Assembly: GCA_903919125.1 (NCBI GenBank)
Contig: CAIXGS010000077.1
Location: 1-64,000, forward strand
From: an uncultured Spartobacteria bacterium
GTDB taxonomy: Bacteria > Verrucomicrobiota > Verrucomicrobiia > Chthoniobacterales > Chthoniobacteraceae
Direction of reading: 5' to 3'
DNA length: 64,000 nucleotides
Positions 19,601 through 22,601 of this stretch are shown here, one piece after another (the stretch's first letter is position 1; each line of letters starts with the position of its first letter). The position numbers and the translations under genes were made by a program. A model generated the notes under the pieces. That model saw only the letters and a program-made list of their open reading frames with translations, was not told the DNA's origin and searched no databases.

Positions 19601-20421
19601 GTTGTAAGAGAGACCAACTGGGCAGTGGACAACGCTGCAACCTGAGCGGTAGCCAGAGAAGCCACCTGAATCGTGGGAAGGGAAACCAACTGCTTGGTCG
19701 TCAAAGGAGCAATCTGCGAAGTCCCAAGCGAAACCAATTGATCGGTACTCAGGGCGGAGAGGAAGTCAGAAGACAGAGCTGAGACCTGGCTGGTCGTCAA
19801 CGCACGGACTTGACGAGTAGAAAATGCCTGTAACTGGTCGCTCGAAAGGACGTTTAACACCTTACTACTGAGAACAGTCACCTGGAAAGAGGTCAGCGCA
19901 TACGCCTGATCCGTAGTCAACACAGAGGCTTGGTCCACGGTCAAACCGGCGACCTGAACACTGCTCAAACCGACAAGTTGCGCCGTTGTTAAAGCCTGAA
20001 AATCATCAGTGGCAACAGCAGCAAATTGCGCAACACCAAACGCACCCAACTGCTTCGTAGTCAGCGCCACAACCTGATCACTGGTCAATGACTGCACCTG
20101 ACTAGAAGTCAATGAACTAACTTGAGCCGTGCTCAAAGCCACCGCCTGACCGGTAGTTAAGTATGAAACTTGGCTCGTTGTTAACGCCGCTATCTGTGAG
20201 GTGAGGAGGGACTGAAGATTTCCTGTCCCGATCGCCGAAATTTGATCCTCACTTAGTGACGCCAACCCCTTTGCCCCCAAGGCAATCAGCTGACCGCTTT
20301 TCAGTGCACCTATGTTCTCCACGGTCAGCGTCTGAAGCTCGCTAGTGGTGTAAGCCGCGAATTGAGCAGTCGTCAGGCCGGAAACCTGTGTGGTGGTTAA
20401 GGAAGAGAAGTCAGTGGGCAT
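1..20421 (-). CDS. Giant octapeptide-repeat protein (C-terminus beyond left edge)
   Basis: The ATG at 20421-20419 opens a frame that runs to the left edge (6807 codons). I translated many separate stretches and both ends and found no in-frame stop, though I did not check every codon. The start MPTDFSSLTTTQV leads directly into octads of the form L-T-T-x-Q-V-x-A with no signal peptide or membrane segment. The only upstream in-frame codons before a TGA near 20464 contain no other start. The repeated Gln codon falls at positions congruent to 10 modulo 24 at both ends and at each mid-point tested, so the octad register is kept throughout. Every 17th octad carries E-T-G-D instead of T-T-x-Q. No Cys or Trp appeared in the parts I translated. 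No good ribosome-binding site is visible. Function is unknown. A very large surface or secreted fibrous protein is the most natural guess, and secretion would need a signal at the unseen C-terminus. It is followed upstream by a 397-bp gap, so it is probably its own transcription unit. Confidence 0.9.
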   Translation of the reverse strand, partial: MPTDFSSLTTTQVSGLTTAQFAAYTTSELQTLTVENIGALKSGQLIALGAKGLASLSEDQISAIGTGNLQSLLTSQIAALTTSQVSYLTTGQAVALSTAQVSSLTSSQVQSLTSDQVVALTTKQLGAFGVAQFAAVATDDFQALTTAQLVGLSSVQVAGLTVDQASVLTTDQAYALTSFQVTVLSSKVLNVLSSDQLQAFSTRQVRALTTSQVSALSSDFLSALSTDQLVSLGTSQIAPLTTKQLVSLPTIQVASLATAQVAALSTAQLVSLTTDQVAALTTLQAVSLGTSQISSLSTAQLVALSSDQLTAFGTKQIISLTSKQLASLTTQEVSVLGTNQVSAFTTAQITALTTDGVQSLTTAQIVSLTTAQVGTLTTAQLRALNGAELVSLKTSQLVALGSAQVAALTSDQVSVLGTSQAAAFTTLQVVSLTTGNVVALTSEQFAALNTKQIAALTTAQIVVIETGDIAALTTAQVVALTTSQIVALTTDGVQSLTTLQASSLTTTQLSSLSTKQVKALTSTEVAAFKTAQVAALGTAQVAALTSDQVGVLSTSQAVAFTTLQVVALTTANLVALSSDQFAALNTRQIAALTTAQIVAIETGDIAALTTAQVVALTTSQILALTTDGVQSLTTLQASSLTTTQLSSLSTKQVRVLTTEEVSSLKTSQVVGLGTAQVAALTTDQISALSTSQVAALTTLQAVALTTGDLVALSSDQASALTTKQVAALTTSQVVAIETQDLVAFTTAQLIAFTTAQILALTTDEIQSLTTLQVEALTTVQLNSLSSKQVRALTSVEIAALKTSQVAMLGTAQVAALTSDQVVALTTSQAVSLTTAQVTVLTTSNVVALSSSQFAAFGTKQVAAFTTAQVVVIETGDLVALSTSQVASFTTAQILALTTDDVQSLTTDQISSLTTTQVSSLSTRQVKVLTTAGVVSLKTSQVSALGSAQVVALTTDQLVALTTAQGVSLTTAQIVALTTGAVASLTTSQAFALTTKQVVVLSTSQVSALSTDNVQALSTAQVVSLTSAQVIALTTDELLALTTSQAIALTTDQITALTSKQLRSLSTAEAVALSTKQISSLTTSQVAALTSDQVSALTTSQTVSLTSVQVAALTTANIVALTDDQLVALSTKQVVALTTAQIVAVEVDALDLLTTSQVVSLTSAQVKVLTTGGISALATAQVASLTTSQVTALSTSQVAALTTGEVFALTTRQISSLLSAQVVALTTDGLSALATSRVAALTTAQVVALTTGQVVSLTSSQAAALTSDQVASLTTGQVVAIELGDLQAFKTSGIAALTTAQVASLTTDEVQALTTAQAVALTTAQVVALTSRQVLALTSDEVAALSTKQIAALTTLQIAALGTDDIEVLSTSQLAALSTQQRAAFGTGQLAVLSTSQSASISTSQVAALTTSQVSGLSTSALVAFSTAQVATFSSLQLRALSTSQLVALATSQVAAFGTAQVSSLSNAQVVSLTTAEVVALQSNQIISLSTAQVVSLTSDQVASLTTGQVVALTSLQTSTLALKQVAALTTSAVAALTTAQVVSFGTAQSAALTSDQVSALTTNQATALKTAQVAALSTAQVVALTSSVANALTSKQIVALSASQLVALETGDLVAVGGSTLAALTTDQVVGLSTTQLVALSTAQVASLTSLQVSALRTAQLGSLTTDEVYALTTLQVSSLTVAQAAVLSTDQISVLTTAQVASLTTAQVASLTTNQVVALSAAQLSALTTKQVVSLTSAQLVAVETGDLAVLGTSQIKALTTSQVVALSTGEVVALATSQVAALSTIQLSALLTKQIAALTTDELVALSTAQLVSLTTVQIAALGSAQVSALTTAQAAAFTSAQVGTLTTGQTFALTTAGIVGLTTKQVIALTTAQLAGLGTDSVVAFGTSQVAALTTAQVVSLTTDGVSALTTSQAAAFTTAQISSLSTKQVVALRTDDLVALTTSLVASLTTAQAVALSTDQVSVLTTSQVASLTTSQVVSLSVGQIVVLTSSQAYALTTKQVVSLSSRQVASIVTGNLVALGTSQVAAFNTAQVVALTTDNVAVLTTSQAAALTTVQVSALLSKQVAALATADLVALTTSQIVSLTTAQGLALTTDQVSSLTTAQAVALTTVQVSALSTSQIVALTTSQAVALSTKQIVSLTTAQVVALESDDLVALGTNQVAAFNTAQVVALSTGEVSVLGTSQAAALTTAQVAALLKKQLLVLTSDQVVALSTSQIVSLTTANSAALTTDQISVLTTSQAVALTTAQVSTLTTAQLVALTTSQANALSTKQIVALTTAQVAAFETGDLVALGTSQVAAFTTAQIVAFSTAEVSALTTSQMAAFTTAQVSVIPSKQLVSLTTDGVVALSTSRVASLTTANVAAFTTGQVTSLTTAQAVALGTAQVVALSTAQVVALTTAQASALTTKQIVALTTAQVAAFETDDLVALGSSQVAAFTTAQIVSLSTAEVSALTTSQAASLTTAQVAALLSKQVVALTTDGVVALTTAQVASLTTANTAALTTGQIAVLTTGQAVALTTAQASTLSTAEVVALTTSQANALTTKQIVALTTSQVAALETGDLVALGTSQVAALTTAQVVALTTGGVSALTTGQAVALSTTQIAALLSKQVLSLTTAGVVALTTAQVSSLTTANTAALTTGQVVVLTTGQAVALTTAQVSTLGTAQVAVLTTSQAFALSTKQVASLTTSQVVALQTSDLVALGTSQVAALTTAQVVALTTGEVVALTTSQAAALTTTQIASLLTKQAAVLTTDDLVALSTSQISSLTTGSAAALTTSQVEVFTTSQAVALTTGQLVVLSTAQVVALTSSQAFALTTKQVASLTTAQVAALETGDLVALGTSQVAALTTAQVVALTTGEVVALTTSQAASLTTAQISALLSKQVAVLTTDELVALSTLQVSSLTTANVAVLTTAQVAALTTSQAVALSTGQLVVLSTGQVVALTSSQAFALTTKQVASLTTAQVAALETGDLVALGTSQAVALTTAQLVALSTSEVAALTTSQAASLSTTQVAALLKKQVVAMTTDSVVALSTSQIASLTTANTAALTTDQVAALTTSQAVALTTDQVSALTTSQVVALTSSQAFALTTKQIVSLTTSQVVALETGDLAILGTKQVAALTTAQLVALTTAEVVALATSQAAALTTAQIAALLSKQAAVLTTDEVVALSTSQVAALTTTNAAVLTTAQVAAFTTNQAVALTTGQLTVLTTGQVVALTSSQAYALTTKQIASLTTAQVAALETGDLAALGTNQVVAFTTAQIVAMTTGEVLALTTSQAAALTTAQISALLSKQVAALSTDEVVALSTSQVSALTTANIAVLTTAQVAALTTDQSVSLTTSQVSVLTTAQVVALTSSQAYALTTKQIVSLTTAQVAALETGDLVALTTSQVAILTTAQVVALTTGEVAALTTSQAASLKTAQISVLLTKQAAALSTDDLVALSTSQVSALTPANVAALATAQVAAFTTDQTVALSTGQVSVLTTSQVVALTSSQAYALTTKQIVSLTTAQVAALETGDLVALTTGQVVALTTAQVVALTTGEVVALTTSQTVALTTAQIAALLTKQAAALSTDEVVALSTSQVSSLTPANVAALTTAQVAAFTTDQAVALTTGQVSVLTTSQVVALTSSQAYALTTKQIASLTTAQVAALETGDLVALGTSQMVALTTAQVVALTTGEVVALTTSQAAALTTTQVSALSSKQVAALATDDFVALTTSQVNTFSTIQTSVLTTDQLFALTTAQASAIKSAGLVAIPTSQITVLTTAVVAALGTSQVSSLSTSQVAALTTDQVFALGTSQVFALTTGQVVSLNTNDIIALATSQVVALSTQATLALTTGQIVALESADFAVLTTAQVVALSTAQVAALETGDLIALETSRVAALTTAQIVALTTGEVYALTTGQVVALATAQVAALTTLQVTALTTDEVVALSTSQVASLKTSQVAVLSTDQVTALTTSQVVGLTTAGVFALTTDQVDTLSSAQAYALTTSQVAALSTKQVVALETDIIAALSTSQVAAFTTAQLVVLSTDDVVALTTSQAVALGTAQVAALTTAQVVALTTSEVVALSTSQIVALKASQAVTLTTDQVVSLTTAQAAALSTAALSTLTTAQVEALTTAQVYALTTAQVVALTTSQVVALETSDIAVLSTAQAVALTTAQLVALTTGEIVALSTSSVLALGTAQVSSFTTSQVAALTTGELVALSTAQAAALKTAQVVTLGTAQIGALTTSQAVALTTAQISSLTTDQVVALTSSQAYALTTSQVVAFRTAQIAALETGDLVSLSTSQIAALTTLQVVVLTTDEVVALTTSQAFALGTAQVAALTTSQIDALTTSQVVALSTSQAAALKTSQATALTTGQIAALTTNQAVALTTAQLVALTTDQVVALTSSQAYALTTAQVVALRTAQVVALETGDLVSLSTSQVSAFTTSQIVALSTDEVVALSTSQAFALGTAQVAALTTAQVSALTTGEVVALSTSQIAALRTSQSTVLTTAQIVALTTAQAVALTTAQVSTLTTDQVVALTSSQAFALTTAQITALTTAQLVVLETADLVSLSTAQAAALTTSQVSALTTDEVVALTTSQAFALGTSQIAALTTSQVVALTTGELVALSTAQVVALKTNQAVVLTVDQIAALTTGQAVALTTAQVSALTTDQVVALTSSQAYALSTSQIAALKTAQIVALETGDLVSLSTAQVVSLTTAQVVALTTDEVVALSTSQAVALGTAQIAALTTSQVAVLTTAEVVALSTAQVVALTSNQVVALTVDQIAALTTSQAVVLTTAQAFALTTDQVVALTSSQATALTTAQIAALKTSQVVALETGDLVALTTAQVLSLTTAQVVALTTDEVVALSTSQAVALSTQQIAVLKTSQVAVLTTAEVVALTTAQVAALTTIQAVALTSDQIAVLTTSQTVALTTAQVVAFTTDQIVALTSSQANALKTTQIAALKTSQVVALETGDLVSLSTKQVVALTTAQVVALTTDEVVALSTSQAVALGTAQVAALTTSQIVALTTGEVVALSTSQIAALKTNQATALTTDQVAALTTAQAFALTTDQVFALTTDQVVALTSAQALALKTGQIVALRTTQIAALETGDLVSLSTSQIFALTTAQVVALTTDEVVALTTSQAFAFGTAQVASLTTSQVAVLTTGEVVALSTAQIASLRTSQAAALTTDQVAALTTDQTVALTTAQIVALTTDQVVALTSSQAFALTTAQVASLRTVQVVALDTVDLASLSTAQVVALTTAQVVALTTDEVVALSTSQSSALTTSQVVSLGTSQVVALLTSQAAAFTTNQVVALTTGQITVLTSDQVVALTTAQVVALTSKQLVALVTGNVQALSTAQVVSLTTGQVKSLTTGEVVALSSAQVNALTTDQLVVLSTAQVVALETEDVYALSTSQATALTTAQVVSLSTGQVAILSTSQVVALTTAQVVAFTTSQVASLTTAEVAALETIQVVAFTTKQVVAFTTSNIQALTTSQLVAFTTNQVRSLNTGEVVALTSAQVSAFTTDQVVALSTAQLTAIETGDVYALLTSQATALTTAQVAALTTTQLVALSTAQVVSLATDRVVALTTAQVVALASAEVAALSTAQVVALTTKQLVVLLTENVQVLTTDQVAAFTTGQVRALTTNELVALTTSQAVSLTTDQVVALSTAQLTAIETGDLYALSTSQSTALTTAQVAALTTTQLVALNTAQVVSLATDRVVALTTAQVVALTSAGAVALTTAQVVALTTKQLVVLTTDNVQVLTTDQVAAFTTSQVRALTTGDIVALTSVQASALTTDQVVALSTAQVVAIETGDVVALSTSQAAALTTAQVVSLTTGQLVALTTAQVASLATDRVVVLTTAQVVALTSAEVVALTTAQVVALTTKQLVALITDNVQALSTAQVAALTTSQARALTTNDIVALTSSQVYALTTDQVVALSTAQVVAIETGDLYAMSTSQTTAATASQVAALTTDQVVVLSTAQVVSLATDRVAALTTSQVFALTSAEVVALTTAQVVALTTKQVVALVTDNVQVLSTDQVAALTTSQARALTTNDVVALTSAQVYALTTDQVVALSTSQVVAIETGDVYALSTGQVTALTTSQVVALTTDQVVALSTAQVVSLATDRVAALSTKQVFALTSAEVVALTTAQVVALTTKQVVALVTDNVQVLSTDQVAALTTSQARALTTDEIVALTSSQVNALTTDQVVALSTSQVVAIETGDVYALSTGQVTALTTSQVVALTTDQVVVLSTAQVVSLATDRVAALSTKQVFALTSAEVVALTTAQLVALTTKQVVALVTDNVQVLSTDQVTALTTSQARALTTDDIVALTSSQVNALTTDQLVALSTSQVVAIETGDVYALSTSQVTALTTSQVAALTTDQVVVLSTAQVVSLETNRVAALTTSQVFALTSAEVVALTTAQVVALTTKQVVALVTDNVQVLSTVQVAALTTSQAIALTTNDIVALTSSQVNALTTDQVVVLSTSQVVAIETGDVYALSTGQVTALTTSQVVALTTDQVVALSTAQVVALATDRVAALTTGQVFALTTAEVVALTTAQVVALTTKQVVALVTDNVQVLSTDQVVALTTSQARALTTNGIVALTSSQVNALTTDQVVGLSTAQVVAIETGDVYALSTGQVIALTTSQVVALTTDQVVALSTAQVASLATDRVAALTTKQVFALTSAEVVALTTAQVVALTTKQLVALVTDNVQVLSTDQVVALTTSQAIALTTNDIVALTSSQVNSLTTDQVVVLSTSQVVAIETGDVYALSTGQVTALTTSQVVALTTDQVVALSTAQVVSLATDRVAALTTGQVFALTSAEVVA
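4731..9218 (-). repeat. 408-bp super-repeat block B
   Basis: The marker octad, here mostly L-E-T-G-D-L-V-S, recurs at 4731, 5139, 5547, 5955, 6363, 6771, 7179, 7587, 7995, 8403 and 8811. Every step is 408 bp. The block is separated from block A by a 480-bp step (20 octads), so the phase shifts by three octads while the 24-bp register is kept. Units are clearly related but more diverged in DNA than in block A. Confidence 0.9.
9459..15986 (-). repeat. 408-bp super-repeat block C
   Basis: Marker positions are 9459, 9867, 10275, 10683, 11091, 11499, 11907, 12315, 12723, 13131, 13539, 13947, 14355, 14763, 15171 and 15579, sixteen markers all 408 bp apart. The marker here mostly reads L-E-T-G-D-L-V-A-L-G-T, with decayed versions near 13947, 14355 and 14763. 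A second recurrent landmark is an octad with L-L-S-K-Q. The step from block B is 648 bp (27 octads). Confidence 0.9.
16563..19418 (-). repeat. 408-bp super-repeat block D (N-terminal side, most diverged)
   Basis: Markers with I-E-T-G-D or a decayed form occur at 16563, 16971 (weak), 17379 (replaced), 17787, 18195, 18603 and 19011, again 408 bp apart. The step from block C is 984 bp (41 octads), and the intervening octads show no clear marker apart from a possible relic at 16323. Between 19419 and 20400 octads persist but I cannot see the 17-octad order. Confidence 0.8.
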
Positions 20422-20499
20422 AGAAAGGAAAGTTGGAAAGACGGCTGCGCAAAAAGATAAAAATCAGGAAGAAACTACGGCGAACTCAGCTTAATCGGC

Positions 20500-20517
20500 A
20501 AGAAGCCGAAGCTTCTT
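20500..20517 (-). promoter_or_regulatory. Leader hairpin of the giant gene (7-bp stem, UUCG loop)
   Basis: On the plus strand this reads AAGAAGC CGAA GCTTCTT. As minus-strand RNA it is a perfect 7-bp stem closed by a UUCG tetraloop, about 80 nt upstream of the giant gene start. There is no following U-run, so it is more likely a leader structure or transcript-stabilising hairpin than a terminator. The role is inference. Confidence 0.4.
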
Positions 20518-20751
20518 TAGAATGTTTTGATGATGGATTTGTGCAAATTTGAAAACAATAGCACCTGAAAAAGAAAATTTGATGAGCCCAGAATAGCAAA
20601 CGCTGGGCCAAGTTTTTCCATTTTTATCTGACTTTTTATTCAAAGTTTGCGTCCTTCCCCTTCGCAACTTTGGGGTTTCAGGCGCAGCCCCCATTCGAAT
20701 CAACCATAAAGAATCACCAGCAATAACCCTCAAACGAACGCTACAACCACA

Positions 20752-20771
20752 AGAGAAACTCCATTTTCTCT
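20752..20771 (-). terminator. Possible weak terminator after kpsF
   Basis: AGAGAAA and TTTCTCT form a 7-bp stem around a 6-nt loop, about 50 nt past the kpsF stop on the minus strand. The downstream sequence is only moderately U-rich, so this is a weak call. Confidence 0.3.
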
Positions 20772-20818
20772 AAACCCACTTTAAAACCACCCCTACCCTA
20801 ACCCAAAATCCCCAACGC

Positions 20819-21796
20819 CTACACCAACCGCCACCGCGCCAGATCCTGCGAATCCACCAACCCGACCGGCATTCCAGCCCCATCCACCACCACCACTTCG
20901 TCCACACGATGCTGCTCCAGCACGCGCAGAACATCCGCCGCCAACCGTCCCGCCTCCACCGTCACCGGTCCCTTCGTTAAAAACTCCCCCACCGCTCGAT
21001 CGGCAATTCCTGCCACCTTTTGAAAATGACGGGCAAAATCACCGTGGGTAAAAATACCCAACATAAAACGCGTTTCATCCACCACAACTGCGGCCCCCGT
21101 CCGCTTCTGTGTCATCGCACTCAAAACGTCCCGTACCGTTGTCACCGGAAGCACCAACGCCATCTGCTCCACTCCTCTCATAATGTCGCTGACCTTTAAC
21201 AATAAAGTGCGCCCAAGCTGCCCAGCAGGGTGATATTTCGCAAAGTCCTCTCGGGTAAATCCGCGCACATCCAAGAGAACCATAGCCAGCGCATCCCCAA
21301 GCGCCAGCATCACCGTCGTGCTCGCAGTCGGCGCAAGTTCTAGAGGACACGCCTCCCGCTCCACCGACACATCCAGCACCACCGCACTGTTCTGAGCCAA
21401 CGTCGAGTGCCCCTGCCCCGTCATCGATATCAGCGGAATTCCCATCCGCGCGAGCGCCGGCAGAATCGCGAGCAACTCTTCCGTCTCGCCGCTGTACGAA
21501 AGCGCCAAAAACAAATCCCCCTCCCCCACCACTCCGAGGTCCCCGTGCAACGCATTCACCGGATCCAAAACCACGGCCGGGCAACCTATACTAGTTAAAG
21601 TCGCGGCGATTTTCGATCCAATACAACCCGACTTACCGACTCCACACACCACTAGTTTACATTTGCGCGATAGACATTCCAGAATCTCCGCCACCGCTTT
21701 CTCAAAGCTCCCGTCCAAGCCCAACCGAGCATCCAACCTTTGTAACTCCGCAATCTCCAATTGAAGCACCCGACTTGCTTTTTCCAGAATGGTCAT
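20819..21796 (-). CDS. kdsD: Sugar-phosphate isomerase, KpsF/KdsD family (arabinose-5-phosphate isomerase)
   Basis: A 325-residue protein with an N-terminal SIS domain (GVGKSG near residue 50, SYSGET near 105) and two C-terminal CBS repeats from about residue 200. This is the usual layout and length of D-arabinose-5-phosphate isomerase, which makes the precursor of Kdo for lipopolysaccharide. The start at 21796 (MTILEKASRVL) is preferred over an earlier in-frame start because it has a GGGGGAG ribosome-binding site and its ATG overlaps the stop of the upstream methyltransferase as ATGA. The longer frame would add 32 residues of methyltransferase shadow. The family also includes GutQ-type paralogues, so the exact physiological role is inferred from family membership. 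Confidence 0.9.
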   Translation of the reverse strand: MTILEKASRVLQLEIAELQRLDARLGLDGSFEKAVAEILECLSRKCKLVVCGVGKSGCIGSKIAATLTSIGCPAVVLDPVNALHGDLGVVGEGDLFLALSYSGETEELLAILPALARMGIPLISMTGQGHSTLAQNSAVVLDVSVEREACPLELAPTASTTVMLALGDALAMVLLDVRGFTREDFAKYHPAGQLGRTLLLKVSDIMRGVEQMALVLPVTTVRDVLSAMTQKRTGAAVVVDETRFMLGIFTHGDFARHFQKVAGIADRAVGEFLTKGPVTVEAGRLAADVLRVLEQHRVDEVVVVDGAGMPVGLVDSQDLARWRLV

Positions 21797-22521
21797 AAAA
21801 CTCCCCCACTCGGTGTATTTTTCCCTCCGTTTGCCTCCAACCACACGGCCTGACGCGCAAACAAAAACCGCTGGTATCCAAACCCCGCCCAACCTGCAGC
21901 GGTAGCCATCGAAACAAACTCTGCTTTGGAAAATGCTCTCTTTGCTGAAACTCGGGCATCGTGCCGCGTCATTGCCTCCCTATAGGCCGTGGCCGTGAGG
22001 GCCCAAATTCCCATACTCGCAAAAAGAGAGCGCTCGAGGTCAGACACCAGCGACCAACGGTGTGACAGCATCCGGCAGCGCACCAGAACGCGAATGGCAT
22101 CCTCCTCGCTAAAATGATGCAGTGCAAGGCTACACAACACAAGATCGTAGGTTATACCGGGCTCAAAGCTACGAATGTCCGCCTCAAAAAAACGAATTTC
22201 AGGAAAGGCAAAACTGCTTTCCTTGGCGATGTGGAGAGTCGCTCCTTGCGCATCCACCGCATCAACGCTCAAAGAAACCTGATTCCGCCGCGCCCAACGC
22301 ACTAGCTCTCTGGGCAGATCGGCAGCCCCTGTGGCCAGATCCAACACCCGATATTGCCCGCCACGCTTGAGCCATTTCTTCGCAAACTGGAGCAGCAAAC
22401 GATGGCTTCCAAAATGCCGATTCAAAGAAACCAGGTTCGCCAGATCCGTGCGCAGCTCGTAGGAATCCCCTTGGGGAATGTCCATTAGCTCAGGTTGGCT
22501 TGGGTCAAACTCACGCGGCAT
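21793..22521 (-). CDS. Class I SAM-dependent methyltransferase
   Basis: A 242-residue methyltransferase with motif I LDLATGAADLP, followed by a conserved acidic segment and the post-motif LCSLALHHF typical of UbiE-like small-molecule methyltransferases. The start at 22521 (MPREFDPSQPELMD) resembles the N-terminus of this family. An ATG at 22587, 15 nt past the preceding stop, is an alternative adding 22 residues. Its stop codon shares the A of the kdsD start (ATGA), suggesting translational coupling with that gene. The substrate is not evident from sequence. Confidence 0.8.
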   Translation of the reverse strand: MPREFDPSQPELMDIPQGDSYELRTDLANLVSLNRHFGSHRLLLQFAKKWLKRGGQYRVLDLATGAADLPRELVRWARRNQVSLSVDAVDAQGATLHIAKESSFAFPEIRFFEADIRSFEPGITYDLVLCSLALHHFSEEDAIRVLVRCRMLSHRWSLVSDLERSLFASMGIWALTATAYREAMTRHDARVSAKRAFSKAEFVSMATAAGWAGFGYQRFLFARQAVWLEANGGKNTPSGGVL

Positions 22522-22601
22522 ATCAATCCAACACTGCCCAGCTTCATATTCCAACGCAAGCGCGCTCCAACCCAAGCGCGCCTCCATGCAGCCATTTTGC
22601 G

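Larger units (their letters stand above)
1..20400 (-). repeat. 24-bp tandem repeat array (about 850 units) encoding octapeptides
   Basis: The DNA repeats every 24 bp, seen on the plus strand as recurring blocks such as GGTCAACGCCACCACCTG. The codon for the conserved Gln (CTG or TTG on the plus strand) sits at 82, 106, 10042, 17002, 19882 and 20386, all equal to 10 modulo 24. That gives 850 register positions between 10 and 20386. Because 24 is divisible by 3, antisense frames are also repetitive and stay open for long stretches. It is protein-coding and has none of the alternating repeat/unique-spacer pattern of a CRISPR array. Confidence 0.95.
20422..20818. other. Intergenic region between kpsF and the giant gene
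   Basis: This 397-bp gap must hold the promoter and leader of the giant gene. An 80-codon frame within it (20491-20733, minus) looks random. A 7-bp hairpin with a UUCG loop on the minus strand lies at 20500-20517. A 7-bp stem at 20752-20771 could be a weak kpsF terminator. No convincing -35/-10 pair was found. Confidence 0.6.

Noticed and set aside
1-20400. CRISPR-like appearance of short direct repeats
   Set aside because: There are no unique spacers between constant repeats. The whole 24-bp unit repeats and is translated in one frame, and no cas genes are present.
1-20421. TAL-effector-like DNA-binding protein, from the LTxxQVVA wording
   Set aside because: TAL repeats are 33-35 residues with a variable pair at positions 12-13. 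Here the unit is 8 residues with no such pair, so only the helix-start wording is shared.
20491-20733. 80-codon minus-strand frame upstream of the giant gene
   Set aside because: No recognisable domain, composition unlike the neighbours, and it covers the expected promoter and leader.
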